From NCBI GenBank assembly GCA_961205875.1, contig OY540816.1:22392701-22456700 (forward strand): a stretch of DNA of 64,000 nt, read 5' to 3'. Source of the DNA: Sialis fuliginosa. Taxonomy: Eukaryota; Arthropoda; Insecta; Megaloptera; Sialidae. The notes below the pieces were generated by a model. The model had not been told where the DNA came from, did not search any database, and saw only the letters and a list, made by a program, of their open reading frames with translations. Below, piece by piece: positions 48,101 through 57,400 of this stretch. Position numbers and translations under genes: made by a program. The number at the start of each line of letters is the position of its first letter. The first letter of the stretch is position 1.

Positions 48101-48359
48101 CCCCACCTAAAGAGGTAAAACTTATAATTTATTATTTTTCTAAAATACTTTGCACCTGGATTATATATTTAATTAATATTTGTTTCAGTTTATTACGTTA
48201 GGTAACGGTGATGAAAAAATACATCTAGTTCCAGTTTTGAATACGATTTTAAGATTAAGTCCTGATGAAACTCAGAAACTGAATGCCGTAGCAAGAGGTG
48301 TTGATCCTTCTCGAGGATGGAGCAGTTATATCCCGATACCTAAATGGCCAGGAGCGTAA
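42182..48359 (+). CDS. GCC2: GRIP-domain golgin, GCC2/GCC185-like
   Basis: A trans-Golgi tether: family members are long coiled-coil dimers anchored by a C-terminal GRIP domain that binds Arl1-GTP, and GCC185 captures endosome-derived vesicles. Eight coding exons join in frame: 42182-44693, 44750-44973, 45163-45597, 45964-46317, 46376-46984, 47283-47499, 47565-47710, 48189-48359, giving 1,555 residues (human GCC2 is about 1,680). Residues 1 to about 1,450 are nearly continuous coiled coil. GRIP is about 1488-1535, with EYLKNVVFKF and VLNTILRLSPDE, followed by the tail WSSYIPIPKWPGA. The conserved stretch FDGYKVRAASVLRQNK supports GCC2 over other golgins. The start ATG directly follows a splice-acceptor-like AG, and an upstream ATGTCG at 42021 before GTAAGT would join in frame and add two residues. 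Four introns are dominated by single repeats. GRIP assignment is very secure; GCC2 orthology is probable. Confidence 0.93.
44993..45150. repeat. TACTT-rich palindromic repeat in GCC2 intron 2
   Basis: Many copies of ACTTGATACTTGAAGTACTT-like sequence in both orientations fill most of the 189-bp intron 44974-45162. It resembles hAT-associated AAGTACTT repeats; no flanking duplication was identified. Confidence 0.7.
45613..45945. mobile_element. Family F MITE filling GCC2 intron 3
   Basis: It begins CTCCTGTTTGGCGATATATT and continues with ACTCCAGAACTATAAATCAC, AACAGACTGTAACTACTGAA and GATTTGAAATTTTAATATG. It matches 63214-63545, whose ends are inverted copies of each other. It occupies about 90% of the 366-bp intron 45598-45963. 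Confidence 0.8.
47036..47205. repeat. Minisatellite of about 24 bp in GCC2 intron 5
   Basis: About seven diverged copies of AATTGTTGAATTCAAAATGTC within intron 46985-47282. Confidence 0.85.
47745..48105. mobile_element. Foldback MITE in GCC2 intron 7
   Basis: The left arm GGGGTAAAAGACAAAAATCA ... TCCCATACATATTTTTTGC is inverted as GCAAAAAATATGTATGGGAC ... CTGATTTTTGTACTTTACCCC. Arms are about 130 bp. It occupies about 75% of intron 47711-48188. Confidence 0.85.
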
Positions 48360-48494
48360 CGTGCTCTGTTTACTTCTTTAGCTGTATTTTGGGTGCTTTA
48401 AATGTGATTCATATTTAAATTAGTTTGTAAAATATTGTAAATTATAATAATTATTGTTATTAAAGATAATTCACTATCTGATTATATTATAGAT

Positions 48495-48500
48495 AATAAA
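48495..48500 (+). terminator. Candidate poly(A) signal of GCC2
   Basis: AATAAA 136 bases after the stop codon. Confidence 0.5.
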
Positions 48501-48863
48501 TACAAGTATTTACAACATATTTCTCATTATTTCATGAATCCGCAAATTTTCGTAAACATTATTTTAAACGTCATATCCGAATTAAATGCAATCTGCTTAC
48601 TGATTGGTCGATACACCCACTGGACGTGGCAGTTTTTTAACAAATAAATCGATTTAATTATTTATTGTATCATTGAATTTTGATTATTTGTATTTGATTA
48701 TAATTTTATGAATTTTTCCTATACTTATAATTGATAAAACGATTGTAATAAGGTTTTGTTATCAGTTTTCCAAAATAAAATTTCCTATGACGACACCCCC
48801 CTAGCGTTGTAGAAGTCCAAAAGTACTTGTATCGACTACTGCGCATGAACATTACGGGATCGT
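48501..48863. other. Intergenic region and eEF1A promoter
   Basis: No clear TATA box lies 25-35 bases before the inferred start. ACTGCGCATGAAC at about 48838 may be a half NRF1-like site. Confidence 0.4.
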
Positions 48864-48888
48864 CCTCTTTCTGCTGTGGTATCTGAAG
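48864..48888 (+). promoter_or_regulatory. Inferred eEF1A 5'UTR exon with TOP-like start
   Basis: CCTCTTTCTGCTG at 48864-48876 resembles the terminal oligopyrimidine start of translation-machinery mRNAs, which couples translation to growth signalling. ATCTGAAG|GTGAGTG gives a donor at 48889. The matching acceptor is TTACAG at 49622-49627, leaving 28 further leader bases before the ATG. The exact transcription start is an inference. Confidence 0.6.
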
Positions 48889-49627
48889 GTGAGTGAGTGT
48901 TCGGTTTTTGTGTTCTAATAATCGTCGAATATCAGTATTTTCGTAAGTCATCTTGTTTTAATATTAGAAAATAAATTATTCTAATTTATAGTGAATTTGG
49001 TAAGACAAATATTTGTGTAACCAGTGCTAAATAATTATTAAAATATTTGTTAAAATTGTACTTGTGGCCATCATCGGCAATACCGGCCCGATCCACATGT
49101 ACGTCTACGTAAAAATCAAGTGTTTTATTGATATATCGTAGAATTATCAGTCGGAAACAGCGTTAAATGAATTTAGCTTTTGTTTTAACGCATTATTTAC
49201 CTAATTTTGACTTTACATTTTCGTTATAAATTCATGTTGCACGCGAGACGTCTGCCATATTTCCGTATGCCCTACTATTGACTATGATTAATTATTTCAA
49301 CAATATTTATGATTTATTCATTCACGGTCAATTATTTTTCTTGATCTTTTAGCACTGGTTCATTTTTTTTAATTCATATATTTTCGCCTACTGATTATCG
49401 ACCAATGTTTAGTCTATAATTAACTTTCCATTAAATTCATTTTATTAACACATGTTTCGAACTGAAACACTATTTTTACTGATATTTTTTCGTAAAATTT
49501 GAAACCAGACAGTAATTAATAACCTATAGGCCTGTCTGCCAACTCATAGTTGAACCATACATTAGAGTTCAAGGTCATGCATATAGCCATGTGCTGTTGC
49601 TAATATGTCATTTGTTTTGTGTTACAG
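48889..49627 (+). other. eEF1A 5'UTR intron (inferred)
   Basis: A 739-bp GT-AG intron before the coding exon, common in eEF1A genes. No repeat or gene was recognised in it. Confidence 0.65.
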
Positions 49628-49655
49628 TTGACCAGTGTCACATTCCACGTTCAAA

Positions 49656-51272
49656 ATGGGTAAAGAAAAGATTCATATTAACATCGTCGTCATCGGTCAC
49701 GTAGATTCCGGCAAGTCCACAACTACCGGACATCTCATCTACAAATGTGGCGGTATCGACAAACGTACCATCGAAAAGTTCGAGAAGGAAGCCCAGGAAA
49801 TGGGAAAAGGTTCCTTCAAGTACGCGTGGGTACTCGACAAATTGAAGGCCGAGCGTGAACGTGGTATCACCATCGACATTGCTCTGTGGAAGTTTGAGAC
49901 AGCTAAATACTACGTCACCATCATTGATGCTCCCGGCCATCGTGATTTCATCAAAAACATGATCACAGGAACATCCCAAGCCGATTGCGCCGTGTTGATC
50001 GTAGCTGCAGGTACTGGTGAATTCGAAGCTGGTATTTCGAAGAACGGACAGACCCGTGAGCACGCTCTGCTCGCTTTCACCCTCGGAGTGAAACAGCTGA
50101 TTGTAGGCGTCAACAAGATGGATTCAACTGAACCACCTTACAGCGAACCCCGTTTCGAAGAAATCAAAAAAGAAGTATCCTCTTACATTAAGAAGATCGG
50201 TTACAATCCAGCCGCCGTTGCTTTCGTACCAATCTCTGGTTGGCACGGAGACAACATGCTGGAACCATCCAGCAAGATGCCATGGTTCAAGGGATGGGCC
50301 GTCGAACGTAAAGAAGGAAAGGCTGACGGCAAATGCTTGATCGAAGCTTTGGACGCCATCCTTCCCCCATCTCGTCCAACTGAGAAGCCACTCCGATTAC
50401 CACTCCAGGCAAGTATTATCCATTAAATTTTCAAATACCCCTCGATATATTTATGATGAAAACATTTATGTCTAGAATTTTTTGTGATAGTACATATGGC
50501 TTAATCTTTGCTGAAAATTATTTTACAGTGCAGTTAAAACTCTGGAAGAAATTGGTCATTGAATAATGGTATTCTTTTTACAGGATGTGTACAAAATTGG
50601 TGGAATTGGTACGGTACCAGTAGGCAGAGTTGAGACTGGTGTCTTGAAACCTGGTATGGTGGTAGTGTTTGCCCCAGCTGGTATTACCACTGAAGTAAAG
50701 TCTGTTGAAATGCACCACGAAGCTCTGCAGGAAGCCGTTCCCGGAGACAATGTAGGTTTCAACGTCAAGAACGTATCCGTCAAGGAATTGCGTCGTGGTT
50801 ACGTAGCTGGTGACTCAAAGGCTGCTCCACCAAGAAGTGCTGCTGATTTCACTGCACAGGTAAGATGTGTTAAATATAAACAAAAGCTAAGATATTGATT
50901 GTGTATTTTATTTAGGTTATCGTATTGAACCACCCTGGACAAATTAGCAACGGTTACACGCCTGTATTGGATTGTCACACAGCCCACATTGCTTGCAAGT
51001 TTGCAGAAATTAAAGAAAAGTGCGACCGTCGTACCGGCAAGACGACTGAAGAAAACCCGAAAGCCATCAAGTCAGGAGACGCCGCTATCGTGATCCTTGT
51101 CCCTAGCAAACCAATGTGCGTCGAGGCTTTCCAGGAGTTCCCACCTCTTGGACGTTTCGCCGTCCGTGATATGAGGCAGACAGTTGCTGTAGGCGTTATC
51201 AAGAGCGTCAACTTCAAGGACACACAGGGCAAAGTAACGAAAGCGGCCGAAAAGGCGCAGAAGAAGAAATAA
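49656..51272 (+). CDS. eEF1alpha: Translation elongation factor 1-alpha
   Basis: The GTPase that delivers aminoacyl-tRNA to the ribosomal A site. Three coding exons, 49656-50408, 50584-50859 and 50916-51272, give 461 residues, the usual length. G1 GHVDSGKST at residues 14-22, DAPGH near 91, NKMD near 153 and SGW near 194 are intact. Domains II and III follow ([23 protein letters not shown]) and the protein ends in lysines. The ATG in TCAAAATGG was chosen because it gives the universal start MGKEK; an upstream in-frame GTG is not used in animals. The first coding intron must be GC-AG: CTCCAG|GCAAGT is the only donor that restores [11 protein letters not shown]. The second intron is a 56-bp GT-AG. 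The GC content of the coding exons is well above that of the flanks. Expected to be highly and constitutively expressed. Confidence 0.98.
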
Positions 51273-51377
51273 CCAACGACCACGATTATTGAACTAGGCG
51301 GCGCGAGCCGAACAAAAACTGTCCATCCCGGCTTCCACATCGGTATAACAGACGGCGTGGCGGTGTGAGAACGGGCA

Positions 51378-51422
51378 GCTGCACGCGACGCCGCGGGGGG
51401 TCCCGGCGGGGCCGCGTGCAGC
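51378..51422 (+). promoter_or_regulatory. GC-rich stem-loop in the eEF1A 3'UTR
   Basis: GCTGCACGCG (51378-51387) pairs perfectly with CGCGTGCAGC (51413-51422). Inside, CGCCG (51389-51393) pairs with CGGCG (51404-51408), leaving a G-rich loop. It lies 106 bases after the stop codon in DNA that is otherwise AT-rich. Confidence 0.75.
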
Positions 51423-51624
51423 GCGCGACGTGTTTTGTTTTATTATTGAATATCTCTGTGTGTTGTATTTATGATTGATGTGGAGGTCAGGATGAACTCT
51501 CATTCCTAATTTTAAGTTTTTGTTATATTTTATTTAGTGGCGTCCTGTTAACTCTCACGCATCCACCACGCAAAAGAGCGGTGTATAACTACTATAACTA
51601 TTGTAATGGCTTCTGTTTAAAATC

Positions 51625-51630
51625 AATAAA
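51625..51630 (+). terminator. Poly(A) signal of eEF1A
   Basis: AATAAA 353 bases after the stop codon. Confidence 0.75.
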
Positions 51631-51706
51631 GAACCATTGATCTTATTTATATGCTTTTATTTACTCTACCTCTATTTTTCAGGAAATCTATTATAAATCC
51701 TATTAG

Positions 51707-52034
51707 CAGGGCCGTAACTACCCTAAACAATGATGGTATTTTTTTTTATGAAATTACAGGAAATTTTTCAAAGACACCCAAAAAAAATATTTTTTAAAAT
51801 TATCTTTAGTGCCATTAGATTCTGGCCTGTAGAGTTAAAAGATATTTTAAAAAAAACAGGTCAGTGACCACTATAACTGATGTAATTTTAATTGTTCACA
51901 AAAAATATTCATTTGAAAGCATTCACATTTTTATTGAAAAATTATTTTTTTCGAAAGTTACACAAAAAATTTTTATAAGGGGCCCCTCGATCACTTGCTG
52001 CCCTGGGGTTCCAAAGCCTCTAGTTACGGCCCTG
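51707..52034. mobile_element. hAT-like MITE between eEF1A and mRpS14
   Basis: It begins CAGGGCCGTAACTA and ends TAGTTACGGCCCTG, a perfect 14-bp inverted repeat. The flanking 8-mers CCTATTAG (51699-51706) and CTTATTAA (52035-52042) agree at 6 of 8, consistent with an aged duplication. It is 328 bp long with no transposase. Confidence 0.85.
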
Positions 52035-52253
52035 CTTATTAAAAAACATTAATTTTTTTATTAAATTATGTACCTACGTAATTATTTTAACAAAGGAAAA
52101 AAAATATTTTTTTAGGAATGAGAATTATAAAATAGGATAGTAAAAGGGGTTGAAGGCTTGACATCAATATTAAGAATAAAGATTTTTCAATCTATATTTA
52201 TGACATTTTCAAGGGGCGAAATTATTGAATTTTTGAAACGTCTGTAATACAAA

Positions 52254-52896
52254 ATGGCGTCATTTCCAAACATTTCAACTTTTACTAAATTTATATTAAA
52301 TACATCAAATTTGAGTGGATTTAATGTAAGTAATGTATTTTATTTGGTTAATAAATGTTTATAGTATTTTATTGCAGTTAATTTATGTATCAATTAAAAA
52401 ATTAAATTTAACCTAAAAAGTATGTATTTATTTTTTAAACTGTGTAATGTAAATTAAATAGTAACAAAGAAAGAAGTACAAATTAAATGTATACATGTAA
52501 ATTTTACTTAATAAAGATTTTTAGTAAATATTTAATAACAAATTATCAAACTTAACCTAAAATAATTTTTAGTTTCAACAAGTCCGTAACAAATGGCCCG
52601 ACTGGCGAATGATCCGAGACGTAAAACGAAGAAAATGTGTTAAAGAGCACGCAATGGACCGTGCACGTATCAATTCAATCCGCAAGAATGACATTCTTCC
52701 CATTGAGTTGCGAGAAATAGCTGATGCTGAGATTGCAGCTATGCCTAAAGACTCAGGGCTCATTAGGACCCATGCACGATGTGCTATCACCTCTAGACCT
52801 AGAGGCCTTGTACATAAATGGAGACTCAGTAGAATAGCGTGGAGGAATTTAGCCGATTATAATAAATTATCAGGTGTACAAAGAGCTATGTGGTAG
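52254..52896 (+). CDS. mRpS14: Mitochondrial ribosomal protein uS14m (S14)
   Basis: A component of the small subunit of the mitochondrial ribosome. Two exons, 52254-52325 and 52573-52896, give 131 residues. Exon 1 encodes [13 protein letters not shown] and on to SGFN, a short, basic-hydroxylated leader consistent with mitochondrial import. Exon 2 begins [20 protein letters not shown] and contains the S14 signatures [27 protein letters not shown] and the C-terminus SGVQRAMW. Length and order match animal MRPS14. Donor AAT|GTAAGT and acceptor TTTTTAG are good, and the join is phase 0. The ATG is in a GCG-second-codon context. The gene is tail to tail with RpLP1. Confidence 0.95.
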
Positions 52897-52951
52897 ATTG
52901 ATTTGTTGGTAGTTTATAAATATTGTGTAATTTTTTTGAGATATTGTTTTA

Positions 52952-52957
52952 AATAAA
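52952..52957 (+). terminator. Poly(A) signal of mRpS14
   Basis: AATAAA 56 bases after the stop codon. Confidence 0.65.
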
Positions 52958-53108
52958 GTTATAAAAATTCATTGTTATTTATTAATTTTTCAGCCTTCTA
53001 AAATTAACTTGTTATTTGGCACTAATGCATCAACTTTTAATTAAAAACACTAAAAATATCTGAAAGTAAAATAAAATAAAAACAACATATAATTTTATTA
53101 TAAAATAT

Positions 53109-53114
53109 TTATTT
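53109..53114 (-). terminator. Candidate poly(A) signal of RpLP1
   Basis: TTTATT on the plus strand (AATAAA on the minus strand), about 80 bases past the stop codon. Confidence 0.45.
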
Positions 53115-53194
53115 TTTTAGTTATGCATTAAAATCTGCATAAATATAAAAAAGTTTCATCCCGTAATGAAGGTTTCTTCACAGTGGAATGACTC

Positions 53195-53773
53195 CTAATC
53201 GAAGAGACCTGAAAAACAAAAAAATATATTAATAAAATCGCTCTGAGAAGAAAATTTTTGCATTCCAAATAAAATTTACTTACCAAGACCCATGTCATCA
53301 TCAGATTCCTCGGGTTCCTCTTCCTTCTTCTTCTCCTCTTTAGCAGCAGCTGGAGCAGCTTCAGCAGCGGCGGCTGGCGCAGCTGCTGCTGGTCCAGCTC
53401 CTACGCCTGACCCTAAGTTTGTAATCAGGTCTTTTACGTTAACTCCTTCCAAAGCCTTAGCGAACAAACCAGGCCAGTATGGCTCGATGTCAACATTAGC
53501 GGCTTTTAGAATGGTTTGAATTTTTTCACCCTGAAAAATAAGTAAGGTTATGAATATTAACTTCAAATTTTTGATCTTATAATAAAATAAATATACATGC
53601 AGGAATAAAGTATATATTTATTAAATTATGTAGGATAAAAGTATAATGTAGATTTTTCGATATAATTACGGATGAAGGTCGATTTTTGAAAATTAACTTA
53701 CGGTAACGGCGACATCGTCGTCCACTAGGATAAGAGCGGAATAAACGCAGGCGAGTTCAGCCTTTGTGGACAT
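53195..53773 (-). CDS. RpLP1: 60S acidic ribosomal protein P1
   Basis: A P-stalk protein that, paired with P2 on uL10, recruits and activates elongation-factor GTPases. Minus-strand exons 53702-53773, 53284-53530 and 53195-53208 give 110 residues; animal P1 is usually 110-114. The N-terminus [20 protein letters not shown] and then [20 protein letters not shown] form the dimerisation domain. A hinge rich in Ala follows (about residues 67-90), then the acidic stretch [15 protein letters not shown]. The last exon is only 14 nt (GTCTCTTCGATTAG) and completes the C-terminus MGLGLFD. The usual animal ending is MGFGLFD, so one Phe is replaced by Leu. All introns are GT-AG. The gene is head to head with MBD-R2 (704 bp between starts) and may share a promoter region. 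Confidence 0.97.
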
Positions 53774-54477
53774 TTTGTACTTATTTAGTTGTCGAAATTA
53801 AGTTAAAAAATAATGTGCAAGTCGCCAATTGGCCTTAGCTCATCAGAGAACAAGCACAAGACTCCGTGTGATTCACTCGATTCACTACTTGAACCGGAAG
53901 AATTTAAATGGACGGCCTTCTTCTACTGGGGATATTTGATTTAATACTGTTGTCGTTGTTAATGGCGCAATATTTAAAAATCCAAACTGTTCTTCAGTTC
54001 TTATTTTGCATTAATGTATGCTTTAAAAACGTTAAATACAGTTCTTAAGATGTTTTTCGAAAAATAGTTTCCTTATTTGACGATTTTGTTTAGAATTATT
54101 TATAATTTTATTTAACATGCAATAATTATTTTTACTAGTATTGGCATTTTTGATTATAGTAATTTGTATAGAAATATGGCGGTTTGTTGAGGTTGAGACG
54201 ACGCAGTTTACGTAAAAAATAACAAGTGTTGTTATATTATAACCGATCCCAGATTTGTCAAATAAGGTAAGCATAAAGTCAGCAAACAACCTCTTTTGTT
54301 TTATCTGATTGTAGAAAGGCTTGTTCAATTTGTAAGTTCATTGTTATATCGATTTTCAATTCGCGGTAAGGGTTATGGTAAATTTCCATTTCATTGTTTT
54401 CGCGTCAAAATGACATTTTACTGTTTTTACAGATAAAACTAACAGTGTAATTTGTTTGTAAACAATTTATTTTTAGA
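53774..54477. promoter_or_regulatory. Bidirectional promoter region RpLP1 / MBD-R2
   Basis: It separates two divergent start codons. On the plus side a probable MBD-R2 5'UTR exon ends CAAATAAG|GTAAGC at 54266, with an acceptor TTTTTAG at 54472-54476 one base before the ATG. No TATA box was assigned on either side, and no clear TOP start was identified for RpLP1. Confidence 0.55.
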
Positions 54478-57400
54478 ATGGGACGTAGATGTCGTATCCA
54501 AGGATGTCTTTCTGATTCAAAATTTGAAAGAGATGCAGGAGTTACATTTCATAAAATTCCACCACACAGTGACATCAGACCAAAATGGTTATCACTGTGC
54601 CATATACCAGAGGATCCTAATCTAACAAAGATAATCTACGTGTGTTCAAGGCATTTCCGAAACAGTGATTTTTGCAAGTTCAAAGGGAGAAAATACATCC
54701 TGAAACATGGAGTTCTGCCTTCTATATTTCCATGGACAGCCGTAAAATCAAATGATCAAGAAGACGTCAAACCTGATATCAAAGAACTTGCACTGAGTGA
54801 AAATAAACAGACGACTGATACCATAGAAACAGTTGAACCAATAATCAAAACAGAACTTTTAACTGATATCAAAACAGAAGTAATTGATGAACTGACTATC
54901 AAACAAGAAATAAAAGAACCAGAATCAGAAGATGTTGTTCTGAAATCAAGCCAGGAGTTTAGTCAAGGAATGAAAGTTGAAGCTACTGACTTTGACGGAG
55001 TTTGGTTACCAGCAGAAGTTGTAGAAGTTGATCTGAGTGAAAACGAGGTATTGATTGAGTTTGATAAGTCTACTAACAAGTCTAACGAGTGGATCCCAAT
55101 GGACAGTAAGCGTTTGAGGCCAATGCGCAGTAAAAAACAACAACGAAGTGAATCTTTTGAACCTGGCGAAAGGGTTATGGCCGTTTGGGGTAATTTGAAG
55201 TTTCCTGCTACGATACAAAAGAGTGTTAATGAAGGTAAGAGAACTTATATTTTGAAAGAGTGCAATTAGTTAGAAAAAAATTTTTTTTACAGATTCATAC
55301 GAAGTACTTTTTGATGATGGTATAAAAATCATATTAAAAGCTTCAAAAATATCTAAATCTAATCTGGCCCCAGCTCCAATGGCTTCCCCCCCTTCAAAAT
55401 CACATCCATCACCTTTGTTTGCCCCTGTCGAAGGAACAAAACAAGAAAGACGCGATAAGAAAAGAAAAATAAATGTTGCTGAATTATTTCATAAGAAACG
55501 TCCAAAACATGAACTGGGTGTTCCACCAGAGAAACCTAAACATGTCGTGTCAGAAGCTATAATCGATAAGAAGAAAAAGGAGAAGAAAGTGGTCGAAGTG
55601 AAAGAAGAATTGTTAGACGGTAAGTAAAAAAAATGGCATTTATATTATTTTTGTTTACAATTAATTTTATTTCAGTTTCGACAAAATCAGTGGATGCGTC
55701 ATTAGATGCAGAAGGTTTGAAAGATGACGGGTGGGTGTGCGAGTGGGTGGACGGACAGCCTGTTGGGACACCAAGCTTCGTAGACAATAGGAAGTCTATT
55801 ATAGTAACAGACACAAGATTACCCGAAGGATGGACTAAGCATTTAGTTTGTCGCTCTTTTGGAGTTTCTGCGGGTAAATGGGACGCGATTATAATCAGTC
55901 CCGAAGGTAGAAAGTTCAGATCAAAAACAGAAATAAAATCATACCTGGATCAAGAAAAACCTGGTTATAATTTCGACCAGTTTGATTTCAGCCTTCATAT
56001 AAAACGGTCTAAATTCTTGGGAATGTATAAAGGTTCACCAAAACCTGTGACTCCTAAAATACCATCCTCCACAGCAGCCAAACAGAGTCCAAAGCTTCTG
56101 TCTCCTAAAGCGGAGCAAGAGAAAATGGAGGTCATTGATTCTTCTCACGTTAAAGCTGAAGGTACGTGTAATTGATATTTTAAAATATTTTTAGGTACTT
56201 GCAGAAATGAATAGTATAAACTTTACTCACGTTGGCGCTGATGTTATTGTATTATAATACATGACAGTTGCCTATCTGCAAAACTGGTTATTTTATGTTC
56301 CTAGTGATTTTAGTTTTTTCAAACTGCTGGGGATATAATAGAGAAGTACCTATTTTTATTTCAGAAAATAGTACTGTTAGTTTGCCTTTATTTTTATATA
56401 TAGGACTCTTGAGATTTCAAGGAACACATTGGTGAATGTTTCATCAAAATCAGTCCAGTAGTTTTTGAGATTATCTTGAATAAACCCATACACAAACTTT
56501 TTTATGAATACAATTAAATTTAGAACCTTATATTTTCACTTATATTTCAATGAGTTAAAGTTTAAAAAAAAAAAACAAAATGAGTTTTTGATATACTTTA
56601 CTTTTAAACAATTCTTCAAAATGATTTGAAATTTTAATATATAAAACTAGACTATATAACGCACATTTTAAGACCATTCCAGAGTTTATGTCATTTATAG
56701 TTCCAGAGTACTATGTTACCAAACAGGAGACTATTTTTTATCCAATAATAAAATTGCAAAATTTAAATATGATTGTTAAAAATAAAGAATCTGGCAGTCA
56801 ATGTGTTAAAGCAAGTTAAATGTTAAATAAATAAATAAATGTCTTTAATTGATTGTATTAATCAGATAAAGTATTGAATGATTCATAACAAAACTAATTG
56901 ATGTCAGTTATTATTATTTTTCTGAATCCCACTACACCTTTCATTGAAAAGTTAGGTTATGAATCAAATTTTATTTGTGTAGTAAAGTTTTTTTTTGAAA
57001 CCATTTGTTGACCAAATTTCAAACAACATAATAACTGTCATTAATATTTAGCACTAGAAATATATTGTTCATTGTTGATTTTATTTTATTTAATATTTAT
57101 TATCTAAATGTCATTTTCTTTAAATGGAAATATTAATCTGAAAGGTAAATATTATTTATTTATAATTTTATTCGATAATTAAATATTTGAAGTTATGTTG
57201 ACCTATTTTCATGATTATTTAATTTAAATGTGAGACTTGATAATTGCAACTAATTATAATCAAGCTTGTTGCAGTTAATTATTAATTTTTTTAGAGTTAT
57301 TTTATTTGTTATGAAATTTATCTAGCAATTAAAAATAAAGTAAAAATGACAGTTTTTTTTTACATTATTATATTGGTTCTAGTCTTCTAAGTGAAGGCCA

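Noticed and set aside
42182-48359. Alternative identity of the golgin as a myosin tail or other coiled-coil protein
   Set aside because: The C-terminal GRIP domain and the YKVRAASVLRQ segment are specific to GRIP golgins of the GCC2 type.
49635-49655. Upstream in-frame GTG adding seven residues to eEF1A
   Set aside because: Animal eEF1A begins MGKEK, GTG is not a normal start, and these bases are the 5' leader just after the inferred acceptor.
50409-50426. Reading eEF1A exon 1 on to the stop as a 256-residue truncated protein
   Set aside because: The next exon continues the conserved sequence exactly after CTCCAG, so the extension ASIIH is intron read-through.
50975-51340. 121-codon antisense frame over eEF1A exon 3
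   Set aside because: It is a shadow of a GC-rich coding exon; long antisense frames are expected there. The same applies to antisense frames at 49638-50063 and 57582-58208.
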